This document shows, in pieces, positions 1-10,991 of a stretch of DNA of 36,726 nucleotides. Both the position numbers and the translations under genes were made by a program. The number at the start of each line of letters is the position of its first letter. Positions within the stretch are counted from its first letter, which is position 1. Source of the DNA: Globomyces pollinis-pini (Eukaryota > Chytridiomycota > Chytridiomycetes > Rhizophydiales > Globomycetaceae). The DNA lies in NCBI GenBank assembly GCA_025399215.1, contig MU621266.1, positions 1 through 36,726 on the forward strand, read 5' to 3'. Below the pieces are notes generated by a model. The model saw only the letters and a list, made by a program, of their open reading frames with translations, was not told where the DNA came from and did no database searches.

Positions 1-1245
1 TTTTTTGAGATTTAATAAAAAAAGAGTGAAAAATGTTGAGTCCTAACGCGCTGGGTGTATAGTAGCATATAGTTAATGTAATAGTTTATTGACATTGCGG
101 TCTATTTAAGGTTGGGGTAGAGTTACCTTGTATTTTAAAATTATCCACTATATTTACGCGAGCTTCTTATAGTAGTAATTTTCGTAATGAGTAACACATA
201 TACTGCCTGTGGTCATTACCTAACCTTATGTTTAATACCGTAATTCGTAACCCTAACAGATTTCTATTTGTCATTTTGTTGAATGATGATATTCTAAACC
301 TTTTGATGCTTCTTCTGTCCTCACATCAACGCTAGTTTTCAGATAATTCGCGAGTTTTTCATTAACTCGCGTGTAAAATAAGAGCATTTAAAATAGTAAA
401 TATCACATACTTTTTTAAAGTTGCTTATCCGAAGATTTACCTATAATACAGACATACTTACTATCCGGTTTAAATTCTGCATTCAATGAACTTTGAGAAC
501 GATGTGATACATATCCTTATATGATCATTACTATATTCAATTAAAGATGCACGATGATTTCTTATTTTAAAAAACATCAATAATATACTCAGTGGAATTA
601 ATATTTTTTAGGATGACACTTTGAAGAACTACACATGTTTCTATCGGAATAGACACGCATCATCTGGATATATTTACATTCTTAGGTAAAGAATCACTGT
701 TAATAAAGCCGACAACTCTCTATTACTAGTGTATGAGTTATAAAGGATTACTAGTTTATGAGTCAAAATAACTTATAGATACGAACATGCAACAAAGTGT
801 AGCAAGAATCAAGGGAACCAAATTTTTCAACTTACCAAAAGAAATAGAGGTTCTGACATAACTTTATTGATGAAATCTAAGAGTAAAAGAAGAATTGGAA
901 AAGATAGAGAAAAAGAATTTGAAATAAGGTTTATCATAACATAGCTGTTTGTGACGCGTCTTGCAGAAGATAATTAGAGGTGAGAGTTACAAAGCAAGAC
1001 TAAGTCAGCAAATTCAATCAAAGCTATGCTCTTTCTGTGACAGTGACAAGCGCTTACTTGATGAATGTAGACGAAAGAGTATCTTGTTGTTTCGAAGTAT
1101 GAAAGGAAAGCATCAAAATAAGTGTCTGAATATTAATGGATTTTAGCTCAGATTTTTTAGACACAGAGGATAAAGCAGATAAATGATGTATCATTTCCAA
1201 AACCAAGTTGCATTCGTTTTTATTGAGATTCTTTATGCAATTAAC
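1..1245. other. Gene-free left end
   Basis: I see no supportable gene here. Reading frames are short and broken, and the longest (961-1146) starts at TTG and has no recognisable motif. Two structured spots stand out. One is a perfect hairpin at 349-371 with 8-base arms CGCGAGTT/AACTCGCG and a 7-base loop. The other is the palindrome GACGCGTC at 953-960, which contains an MluI-type ACGCGT core. No function can be assigned to either, since no gene start lies close by. Confidence 0.5.
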
Positions 1246-2102
1246 CTATCCACTTATCCGAGCTGAAGGATCAACTCTTGAATCTTTCATCAAACTTTTC
1301 ACTATTTCAGCATTTCCATTCATAGAAGCCCATCTGATTGCTGTGTTGTCATCATATGAAGGATCAACGCTTGAATCTTGTAGCAAAAATTTGACTATTT
1401 CAAAATGCCCATAAAACGAAGTCCATTTGATTGCGTAATTGTTTTCGGCAGAAGGATCAACTCTTGAATCTTTCAAAAAAAGTTTAAGTATTTAGAAATG
1501 TGCTATTGTTGTGATCAGAGAAGGTTGCTTTGCACCATCAGGCAAATCTCTGGGTTTAGCGGTGTGAGTTGATTGAATCGTTTTTGAGCTAGTTTCATGA
1601 GATATGGGTTCTTGTAGAAGGAACCATCTTTCAAAGAGTCTCTCAGCACATTAAATCCAAAGTCTTTAACGAGTTGATAGGTTGCCTTATTTGTTGATGC
1701 ATAGTTGCCGAATTGCTTGAGAGAGGTGAACTGTTGAAGAATGTCATGGTGAATGTCTATTTTGTCTATTAGTAAAGGCTTTGTGTCAGTTTGCTGACGG
1801 ACAAGGTTTGATTTAATAGACCTGATTTCTTGAAGCCTTTTCAGTGGCAGTCCAAATACAGACAGATTCGCATGACATTACACTTCACAGTCACTCGAAT
1901 GAATTCGATTTGTTCCTCTTGTGATATATCTTTATCAAAACTTTGAGGAATAGCTTTCTTTCTGTCTCTTTAGTATATCTTCAGTGTGCTATTGACTCTT
2001 TTGGTTCAACGATATCCTCCAACTAGATTGTAGTGCATGATCTCTATTGCGACTTCTAACATGCAGTTTAGCGATATATGGGAGGTTTGATTTAATAGAC
2101 AT
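1246..2102 (-). pseudogene. Decayed ankyrin-repeat protein gene
   Basis: Read on the minus strand, the segment starts with ATG at 2102-2100 (MSIKSNLPY) and runs through a conserved-looking N-terminal region. It then reaches two to three ankyrin repeats, with motifs such as 'KDSRVDPSAENNYAIKW' and 'GHFEIVKFLLQD' between about 1491 and 1246. The frame is broken many times. There is a shift near 2065, in-frame stops at 2008-2006 (TGA) and 1972-1970 (TAA), and another shift near 1870. A clean stretch of about 110 codons follows (LPLKRLQEIRSIKSNLVRQQ onward), ending in TGA near 1541; then come a further shift and a TAA at 1494-1492. The order of the pieces is still that of one protein, so this is a recently dead gene rather than scattered fragments. 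The first codons and 5' flank match those of the gene beginning at 36678. Confidence 0.8.
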
Positions 2103-2236
2103 GGTTTCATGAAGCATTTAATTTTGGTAAGAGTTAGTGGCAGTCCTAATAGTCATCTAATTGAAGAGATGTTTATCGAAAAAGAAAAATGCGAGTATGT
2201 TCGAATTTATTTAGTAAATAAGAAAGGGGAAATAAA

Positions 2237-2710
2237 TTAGTACACAATGGTGGGAGTAGGGTTTGAAGAAGGGTGACGGTATTCTTTCGGTTTGGACGAT
2301 CGTTTCGCAATGATGATAGCTATGCCAACAAGCACCAAAATAATAACCAAAATAATAGAGATAATGGCCAGAACGGACAAACCGTTAGCATTCCCTTCAT
2401 TAGTATCTTTTGGTTTAGTAGCAGTGACATCTTTCGGACTACCCGTTATGGTTGGTAAGGTCAAAGCAGTTTCGGTTGGTAAGATGATAGTGGGGAGTGT
2501 AAAGGTTGGTAACACCGCAGATACGATAGAGTCCAATGGTGGGATAGAGACAGCTGGAATAGCAGGAACTCCAGGGATGTTGTTTGGAATAGGGATGTTG
2601 TTAGGAACAGGGATGCTATTTGGGATATTGAAAGGAAGTTGAGGGTTTGGAATGGACTTGACCATCATCAACATGAACAGGGTTAACATTGGTACGATTG
2701 AAAACATCAA
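2237..2710 (-). CDS. Proline-rich single-pass membrane protein
   Basis: This is a 157-residue protein of unknown family. It has a hydrophobic N-terminal signal segment (about residues 1-20, rich in Met and Leu). A low-complexity outer region follows, built of I-P and N-N-I-P units (for example PVPNNIPIPNNIP) and then Thr/Pro-rich sequence. A short polar spacer leads to one strong membrane helix (about residues 110-134, LSVLAIISIILVIILVLVGI) and a basic tail beginning KRSSKPKEYR. The expected topology is outside N-terminus, inside C-terminus, as in fungal cell-wall or sensor-like single-pass proteins. No introns are needed. A TATAAAAG box lies about 90 bases upstream on the minus strand. The short I-P/L-P repeat style resembles the neighbour at 3031-3351, so the two may share an origin; this is weak evidence. 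Confidence 0.75.
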   Translation of the reverse strand: MMFSIVPMLTLFMLMMVKSIPNPQLPFNIPNSIPVPNNIPIPNNIPGVPAIPAVSIPPLDSIVSAVLPTFTLPTIILPTETALTLPTITGSPKDVTATKPKDTNEGNANGLSVLAIISIILVIILVLVGIAIIIAKRSSKPKEYRHPSSNPTPTIVY

Positions 2711-3030
2711 GTTTGAGTGGATTGAATTGGTTTAGATGTTGATGTCAAATATCCAGTTCAGTTGATTCGATACTGATTTCCCAATTACATTCTCTTTTAT
2801 AGATTTATTTTTATTTTTTCAAAATAAGGAATCGCCACACAATTCCTGATTTGGAATGACGATAAAGAGGTAGGCAAATCCAATCTACAACAAAACCATA
2901 AGCAAAATAAAGTATCTAAAGACTTGTCCAAATTAATCTCGCTGAATATTAGCAAAGTCAATATGTATGAAAAAATTAGGTTAGTAAATGGATTGGATTT
3001 ATTATATTGATTGCAACAAAAGTATATTCA
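2711..3030. other. Intergenic, promoter of the 2237-2710 gene
   Basis: Between two minus-strand genes lie 320 bases with no convincing reading frame. A minus-strand TATA box (TATAAAAG) is at 2801-2794. Nothing else is recognised. Confidence 0.5.
2794..2801 (-). promoter_or_regulatory. TATA box for the proline-rich membrane protein gene
   Basis: TATAAAAG on the minus strand, 84 bases before the ATG at 2710. It is a good match to the TATA consensus at a plausible distance if the 5' UTR is about 55 bases long. Confidence 0.4.
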
Positions 3031-3351
3031 TCATAAGAGGGAAAATAGCAATACTCCAACAAGACTTGGTAAAGTGGAGTAAGACCAAGCTGAACTGGTT
3101 GGCGAGGAAGCTGCTTGCGAAGGCTTGGTACCTGTTGATGTGGTAGTCAATTGGCCAACAATAGTTTTTGCGAAATCGGTAACCACTGGAAGAAAGGTTG
3201 TCAAACTACCAGGAATAGTAATTCCAGTAGGCAATTCTGTTGGAAGACCGACAGGAACAGTAAGGCCACTTGGAAGACTGATTTGACACATTACACTCCC
3301 AACCAAAACACTGGACACAGCACTAAACTTCATGATTATCTTTCTGCACAT
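3031..3351 (-). CDS. Small GPI-anchored-type secreted protein
   Basis: A 106-residue reading frame. The seventh residue is also Met (3333-3331). Starting there gives 100 residues with a cleaner signal peptide (MKFSAVSSVLVGSVMCQ), and a minus-strand TATAAATA box at 3369-3362 sits about 30 bases before that codon, so I favour the internal start. The mature part has repeated Pro/Leu/Val/Thr units (LPSGLTVPVGLPTELPTG). A Ser/Thr/Pro-rich stretch follows (TTTSTGTKPSQAASSPTSSA), then a terminal hydrophobic tail (LPSLVGVLLFSLL). A signal peptide, an S/T-rich stalk and a short hydrophobic C-terminus together are the layout of a GPI-anchored surface protein. No family is recognised. Confidence 0.7.
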   Translation of the reverse strand: MCRKIIMKFSAVSSVLVGSVMCQISLPSGLTVPVGLPTELPTGITIPGSLTTFLPVVTDFAKTIVGQLTTTSTGTKPSQAASSPTSSAWSYSTLPSLVGVLLFSLL

Positions 3352-3830
3352 TTTTCCTTCCTATTTATATTGCTCTGAGCCCACCAAAGCCTTCAAAATC
3401 ACTCAGCCCATATCATACAACCTACCATTTATTATCCCTTTCAGTTAAACATATACGGCAGTACTTCATATCAATTTCAGCAGTAAGGATATATAGAATA
3501 ATGAATTTTAGCAGTAAGTATACAATGAATGACATTTAAATTGTTGTATGTTTGACTATCACTTTTTATTCATAATTACTGATCGACCTTTGTCCATATG
3601 ATTTGTTGGATAAGTTTTGGAAGCAAGTGACATAAAAGAAATCAGTCCATTCATTTTTGAATCGCACTCTTGGTCTACGAAACATAGTCAGAAAACTGAG
3701 AGAAAGTCACAGTTAGTGACTGTATTTGATTAACAAGATTGATAATCCTGTGTTTATTAAATCTTTGATATTTTCCGATTGATTTCTTCCAGGTGTTTAT
3801 TTAACTTTTTTCGTGTTTATTTAGTTGAAG
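3352..3830. other. Divergent intergenic region
   Basis: These 479 bases separate the minus-strand small secreted protein from the plus-strand LRR gene. A minus-strand TATAAATA box lies at 3369-3362. An imperfect direct repeat built on the core AGCAGTAAG lies at about 3476-3505 and 3508-3530. No gene is seen. Confidence 0.5.
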
Positions 3831-6800
3831 ATGAATGGATATCAGTGCCTTGGAATCTCACTCCTAATCTTCTACGTATTTGCCAATTCGGAATTAGAAG
3901 ACCACCGACCAACCAAAGAAATGATTGCTTTGGAATCTCTTGTAAATGAACAATCAAATCAAAATCAAGCAAATTCACAATCAGATTGTCAAACCATTGT
4001 ACAGTTGTGGAATGAATTAGGTTAGAATTTAACAAAAAATTCTAATCTTTAGGGGGAACCCCCATAGATCACTATAGTTCCTTGAATTGTTGCGATATCA
4101 GTGGAATTGTTTGCCCTTATGGATACCTAGAAAGCGGTTACTCAATGTAACTATATTTAAATATTTCTAATGCAAGTCAATGGAGTCAACAACAGTTAAG
4201 CGGAACCATCACCGACATGATTGGGAATTTAAAATCAGTCATATCGATGTAATTAAATATAACTTACAACTTTGAAAAGAGATTTAAGTAATAATTATAT
4301 TACAGGTGTAATACCGGAGTCAATTGGCAAATTGACAAGTATAACATCAATGTACTTTATTTAAATCTGACCATAGCGCATTTCATCACAATCAACTGCA
4401 TGGTCCTATTCCAGTAACGTTTAATGACTTGCACAACTTATCTTCTTTGTATTGTCGATACATATTGTTAATGTATATAATAGGTTATTGCAAAGTAATC
4501 AATTATCAGGCGAAATCACTACCATCATGTTTTCAAACCTCAAGCATTTAGATTATTGTGATTTCAAGGATAATGTCAATTTATGTATGTCGGAAATGAC
4601 AGATGCTTTTCAATGTGGTGACTTACCCGCATGTCCAACTATTGATTCTGATTGTCAGATATTGCACAATTCTTGGAATGAACTTGGTGGAGTTGCTGAT
4701 GACGCTCCTCCAGTATCAGGTTGTTGTGGAATCCCTGGAAGTGGTATTTACTGTACTTTTGATTACCCTTACCAAGGATTTTATCTTGATTGGAGGTCTA
4801 GAAATTTATCTGGAACTATACCATCATATCTTGGAGACTTGTCAAACCTTACCTACCTGTATGACATATCTTTTCCTAATTGTTTCGTAATTAGGTATTT
4901 GTTTGATAACCAGTTAACTGGGACCATACCAGACTCTTTGGGGAAACTTTACACGTTAAATGGATTATTTTTGTCAGATAATCAGTTGAATGGGTCTATT
5001 CCAAGTACCTTGGATGACTTGCCAGAACTACATTGGCTGTAAATGAACTATTGCACTCATTATCATTATAGATACTTAAATAACAATTTCTTAACTGGAT
5101 CTATTCCTCCTCAAATTGGCAAAAATCAAATCAATTTTTTGTAAATTCCACAATCAATAATTGTAGGAAATTAAATGGAAATTCTCTCGAAGGTTCATTT
5201 CCAAATCCGCAAATAAGTCCCGGATTTGATTCACTCTATGTCTGTAATCTAAATGACAACCCATTGCTGTGCTTGGACTCTGATAACATTTTACCAACTG
5301 TGTGTGGTGATTTACCAAGTTGTGACAAGAATTTGACAACTGATAGCCAACCATTCCCTTCCGACCCTTCTTTGAACCAAACTATAACAGAAGTAGATAC
5401 CATTTCAGTACCTACACCTATTAATGATTCAATTGAACCTACAATACCACCTGATGCACAATGCCAACTACTTTCAGCACTGTGGAGTGAGCTTGGAGGA
5501 AGTTATAACCCAAACTTAACACCAGATAATTGCTGTGAAACTGGAAATAATGGGATATACTGTAATGGAAAGCATACTTCCGAAGGGTATTATATTGAAT
5601 GGAGAAACAGTAATTTTACCAATGCCATCCCGGAAACTATTGGCCAGCTATCAAACATTAGTTATATGTAACAATCGACTCATCATTAATTACAGATATT
5701 TTTCGGATAACTCGTTGACAGGAACTATACCAGAATCTATTGGCAATTTAACTACGCTAGAAGGCATATTTTTGTCCAATAATCAGCTGAATGGAACACT
5801 GCCACGATCATTACAATATTTGAACAGTTTGAAATGGCTGTAACTATTCCATTGTAGTTTAACTATTTGTACAGGTTTTTGGATTCTAATCAATTCTCTG
5901 GGAATATTCCAGCATATTTTAAAGACCTAAAAGTACAATTTTTGTAATTATCATAAATAATTTTTATACTAGGTATTTAAACAATAATCAATTCCATGGG
6001 CCATTTCCAAACCCGAACACTCAACCAGGATATGAAGACTTATATACATGTCGTATTGCAGACAATCCATTACTCTGTCTTGATAATGAGAATACTTTAC
6101 CATTAGCCTGTGATACTTTGCCGCCATGTTCAACCCGAACCGTAACGGAACCAATAACCTCGTTGATTACTATTCCGCCAACTGCCACATTCACATCTCG
6201 TTCTCCTCAAGCTACCATAAAGTCAGCTTATTGTAGAATTTTGTTTAATGGTTGGTACACTCTTGGTGGTCAATCTGCTTTAAAACTAAAAAATGGCTCA
6301 TGTTGTGGAGAAGTATCTAATGGGATATACTGTAACAATGAAAATCAAATCGAGGATGGATTTTATGTGGATTGGAGAAATTTGTCTCTAAATGGAACTA
6401 TTCCAGATGAATTTGGTAGTCTTTTACCTTTGGCATACCTGTAACAAACTGATGTTCTAACTTGAGCATAGTTATTTATTTGGAAACAATTTGACTGGAA
6501 GAATACCAGAGTCGTTTGGAAACTTGATTAACCTGAATGGTCTATTTTTATCCAATAATCATTTGGTGGGCACTATACCAGAGTCAATAGGCAATCTTCC
6601 TAGTTTGAATTGGCTGTAAATCTGTACCTATGAGCTAATCTTTTAGTTATTTGGATGGAAATGAGCTTACAGGGTCAATTCCATCTCAACTAGGATTTAA
6701 TAATTTGAACTTTTTGTAATACAGTATTGATTAATTTTTTAGAAAGTTAAATGATAATCGGCTCAGTGGTTCATTTCCAAATTTGATCCAAAACTCTGGT

Positions 6801-9325
6801 TTTGTGTCGCTTTATGTTTGTAACATCCAGAACAACGATGAACTGTGTATTGATTCAAAAAATATTCTACCTTCTATATGTGGATCCTTACCAAATTGCA
6901 GTGTAAACACAAATACAATTGAAACTGCACCCATTATCAGCACGACTGCTGGTTCTAATGATACCACTTTGCAAATCGATTCCACAAAAACAGTCTCTAA
7001 TAGTCAAAATACCCCATTTGCGAATCTCAAAGATTGTAGAATTGCGAAGCGGATTTGGGAATTGATGGGAGGTGGTCCTGATGTTCAAATACCCAAAGAC
7101 AATTGTTGTGGTAAAAACGGTATCCTCTGTGAATCTGGATCTATCACAACTATGTAAATTACTATCAACTGATCGATTAATATTAGTGAATGGCGGTCAC
7201 TTAAATTAAAATCCAAGATACCTAAACTTATTGGGAATTTAACAAATTTGGTTACGTTGTAATTGATCATTAACACTGAATATCTAGAGATTTAAGAAAT
7301 AATTACTTGAATGGAACCATCCCGTCAACTATGAGAAGGTTAACAAAACTACAAACGATGTAAATTATTTTATATGTGATGTACTAACTTTGAAAGCCAA
7401 CTGGATCAAAATCAATTAACAGGTTCTATCAAATTTCTTGAGGGGATGTATCAATTAGAAAAGGCTTTTTTAAGTTATAATCAGTTCAATGGAAATATAC
7501 CACTTCTAAATTCTACGCAATTAACCACATTGTAACTTTAAAACTGTGATTGATACCTTATAGAATACTGGATTCAAACAATTTGAATGGACCTATCCCC
7601 AATTTATCACAACTGACAAATTTACAATACTTGTATTTAATTCTAATTTTTATTTAATATGATAGATCTATATCTCAAAATCAATTGACAGGGATGATAC
7701 CACATTCTATCGGACTATTGAATCAATTGATGCTACTGTAAATTGAAAAGCTAATCCATTAGTGATGTATCATCCAATGAACTATTAGGTGAAGTACCAG
7801 ATTTCAAAAATTTGACACAATTAAGATGGTTGTAAGTAAAATAGAAATCATAATCGTTAGATATTTAAAAGATAATCTTTTTTATGGAAATTTACCAGTT
7901 TCTAAAGCACTCAATACAGAGCTCAACGCATGCCATATTAAATCTGGAAATCAGTTTTGCTTTTCTAATGTGAAAGATATACCAGAATCATGTGGAAAAG
8001 CACAAGAGTTTCAAAATTGTGATTGTATAGTTGTGAAAAATGCCTGGGAATCAATGAATGGGAATACAAATCGTTCTCCAGACAGAAATCAATGCTGTCA
8101 GAAACCTTCTGGAATACAATGTCGAGAAGAAAAAATCATCTCAATGTAATTGAAGATTATGTTTAAACCAACGTATAGCAATTGGGCTCATTCAGATTTG
8201 TTTGGCGATATATACACAGAGTTTAATCAACTTCAAAGTCTTGAAACATTGTAATTTATTCTATAATTTACATTAGAATTCTGAATTCGAATGAATTAGA
8301 ACATCCGAACAACTTGAATCTGAAAGATATTAATGTCAAACATCTGTATCATTTTTGAACTCATGTAAAAAAATAGGGACTTAGGGAACAATCGGTTAAA
8401 TGGACTCATTCATCCTTGGATTTGTGAATTAAAGGATTTAGAAGAATTGTAACTCTCTAATTGTTTAACAATATTAGGAATTTAAGTTACAACTCTTTTT
8501 ATGGAGAACTGTGTGACTTTTCAAATTTAACAAACCTGAAATTCTTATCATTTGCAGGAAACAAATTAGAAGGACATATTCCATCACTGAATAACTTGAA
8601 ACAATTGAAATCAATGTAATTTTTATGGATATTGACTGTTACAGTGATTTCAGTTTCAATGAATTCATTGGAGAATTTCCGATTGTCGAAAATTTGACTC
8701 AACTCGAGAATTTGTAAGAATATCCGATGTTAAATAAGATAGAGCTCTGAACCAAAATCTATTATCCGGAACTATACCAGATCTTAGAACTTTAACGCAA
8801 CTCTCTTCCATGTATGAACAATTCATCTTAACCTATAGAGATTTAAGTTCAAATAGGTTCAATGGCAGTTTTCCAGCCCTTGACAATCTTCAACAACTTC
8901 AATTATTGTAACTCTTGTTTTTTAGATTCTTTAGGGATTTTTCATTTAATCAACTCACAGGGCCAATAGAAAACAGTTTCTCGAATCTTCCGAATGTACG
9001 ATATTTGTAAGAGTCTAATATTTACTGATGCCATAGAAATTTGGAAGAGAATTTCCTAAACGGTTTTCTCCCAGCATTGAATAATTTATCGAATTTGGAA
9101 TATTTGTACATTATATGTGATTAGTTAATCAATAGGAATCTAAGATACAATCAATTCATTGGCCCATTTCCAAACCCACCAAATAATACTGGGTTTCGAA
9201 ACCTCAACAAGTGTTTAATAGAAAGTGGAAATCAACTTTGTGTTGATATTGGCCATACTATACCAATTTCATGTCCATTATTACCACAATGCAGTATTGC
9301 GCGTAACAGCACATTGAATGAATAA
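3831..9325 (+). CDS. Secreted protein with six tandem LRR modules, 32 exons
   Basis: I join 32 exons across 31 introns of 25-37 nt to give 4557 nt, exactly 1518 residues plus a stop. The first ATG (3831) starts a signal peptide (MNGYQCLGISLLIFYVFANS). The rest is six copies of one module. Each opens with an N-cap of the pattern C-x6-W-x2-L/M-G-G ... CC ... G-I-x-C. Plant-type 23/24-residue LRRs follow (L-x2-N-x-L-x-G-x-I-P), then a cysteine cap (LC ... C..LP.C), often with a Ser/Thr/Pro linker. There is no membrane helix or GPI tail at the end, so the product is probably soluble outside the cell. Introns start (GT) at 4021, 4147, 4249, 4352, 4449, 4859, 5039, 5141, 5668, 5840, 5944, 6441, 6616, 6716, 7154, 7259, 7360, 7532, 7633, 7738, 7832, 8146, 8251, 8346, 8449, 8616, 8714, 8812, 8908, 9007 and 9106. 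Such proteins usually bind ligands or cell walls; the actual role is unknown. AATAAA overlaps the stop codon. Confidence 0.85.
3987..9304 (+). repeat. Six repeated LRR modules inside the LRR gene
   Basis: Module N-caps lie at about 3987-4114, 4650-4754, 5462-5563, 6231-6333, 7034-7130 and 8024-8122. Modules 2, 3 and 4 have the same exon layout after the cap: a 144-nt exon (two LRRs), then a 69-nt exon (one LRR), then the C-cap exon. Module 1 has three 72-nt exons. Modules 5 and 6 carry six and nine LRR exons, and their LRRs are less regular, often lacking the G-x-I-P signature. The shared layout of modules 2-4 points to whole-module duplication; modules 5 and 6 look like local single-exon expansion. 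Confidence 0.85.
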
Positions 9326-9511
9326 AATTTGATTATTATTTTATAACTAAAGGGAAGAATTAATATTCTTCTCCATTGGTTACAACTGTCTAGTTGCTTA
9401 CAGTGAGTTTCTCAGAATTTATGCAGATCATTCAGTCAAAATTGTCACGAAAAAAAAGTTCGCACGAAATATTTCATCCAATCATAATTTGATTAATTGA
9501 ATTGACTCCAA

Positions 9512-10991
9512 ATGAAGATTCCCAAACGGTTTAGAAAGAACAAAGAGAAAGAGGAACCAATTCCAATTTATGAACGATTTAATCAACGCGAACGACTTGC
9601 TATCCTTTTACTACTCCGTCGCATTGCTATTATAGTCCCAGAAGTAATTTCATCAGTTTTGGTATTCTATATAAAAGGTCCAGTGTTAAAAGATTGGAAT
9701 TTAATCTACCACATATTTGTCCGATTAGTAAGCCATGCTGAATGCTGATATAGTAGATTAGAAAACTTGGTAGTTTGCATGGAGATTATCCAAGAATTCA
9801 AGATGAACAACGACAGTCAAAATGGAAAATACAAGCATCTCCAAAAAAGTGTACTATTTTACCAGGAAGTTTCAAACGATATGATAGTGTAATTCAATTC
9901 TTATCCAAAAAATGTCCTGGAGAATGGCCACCAATGGCAACTGACACTCTAACACTTGTAAATGGGGAATGGATAATTGCAGATGGAGCTGATACTGATC
10001 ATGTTGTGCTATTTTTGCATGGAGGAGCATACTGGACAGGAGATATAATGATGTAATTTATTGTTTCTCTGATTGTGTACAGGTATCAAGGGTTGGGACA
10101 TCTCATATCGAAAGAGTCCAATTCTAAATATTTTGGTTAGTCAGTTATAGTTTAATATGACATATAGGGGTGCGATATAGATTAGCACCACAACATCCCT
10201 ATCCATGTGCATTAATTGATGCAGTGTCTGCATACCTATACTTACTAGAATCATATCCACCTGCAAAAATAGTAATCATGGGGGATTCTGCTGTAAGTAT
10301 GTAAATTGCTTAAAATGATAGGGAGGTGGGTTAAGCATTGCTACAATAATGGTTCTTCGTGATATGCAACTTCCATTACCAGCAGGAGGGTTTTGCTTGT
10401 CACCATGGGTAATTTGTATCCAGCAACTCATCGTCATTAGGTGGATTTGACGCTCTCTTGTGATAGTATGCAAACAAACAAACACACCGACTTTTTGAAC
10501 GATTTAAATATTCATGACAAAAGGTTGATTAATAGAATACACTATTATACAGCTGATGAATATTTGAAAGAGGATTATATTAGTCCTTTCTGGTCCACAG
10601 ATTTTGGTGGACTTCCTCCATTGTTGCTACAGGCTGGTGGTGCTGAAAGGTAAATACTGGCTTTTTAACTGGTTAAAAGATTGCTAGATGAGATTGTCTC
10701 AATATCTGTAGCTGCCGCCAAGCATAATAAAAGCATTACGTTGGAAGTGTACGAGGCAAGTGCAAGTTCATTAATATTTAGAGTCATGTTCACGTATTCC
10801 ATATGACTTTTCCATTTCAGAAAGGAGCTCAAATTGCACTTACGAGAGCCGGAGAATGGATCAAAAGTGTCACTAATCGAACATCTGAGCTTTCAGAAAT
10901 ATCTCAACGGATTGAATTATCATTTCTAGGTGTAGAGAAGAAGACAAGTCTACTTTGGAAGACTCCTAGTGTAAAGCAGTTATTTGGTTGA
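9512..10991 (+). CDS. Membrane-anchored alpha/beta-hydrolase (HSL/Say1-like esterase)
   Basis: Eight exons (9512-9727, 9757-10052, 10083-10135, 10168-10292, 10322-10408, 10441-10649, 10680-10755, 10782-10991) give 1272 nt, i.e. 423 residues. A hydrophobic segment near residues 27-55 ([18 protein letters not shown]) looks like an N-terminal signal anchor. The hydrolase domain shows the oxyanion-hole motif HGGAYWTGD, then [10 protein letters not shown], the nucleophile elbow GDSAGGGLS (catalytic Ser), LSPWVDLT, AGGAERLLDE (expected Asp) and HVFH (expected His). This is the hormone-sensitive-lipase branch, which includes yeast Say1 and arylacetamide deacetylase. Those are ER-bound and deacetylate sterols or xenobiotics; that substrate is inferred. 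An intron splits the GDSA/GGG motif. The last intron (10756-10781) is GC-AG. Confidence 0.85.

Noticed and set aside
961..1146. 61-codon plus-strand frame
   Set aside because: Starts at TTG, has no domain or signal, and lies in sequence with no other coding character.
1208..1414. 68-codon plus-strand frame
   Set aside because: Antisense shadow of the ankyrin repeats on the minus strand.
4603..4890. 95-codon frame inside the LRR gene
   Set aside because: Out-of-frame shadow of the module 2 exon; the LRR frame explains the segment.
3831..9325. Splitting the LRR region into six separate genes
   Set aside because: Only the first module has a signal peptide; C-cap and next N-cap are in the same uninterrupted exon in each case, and all exons together close to a whole number of codons.
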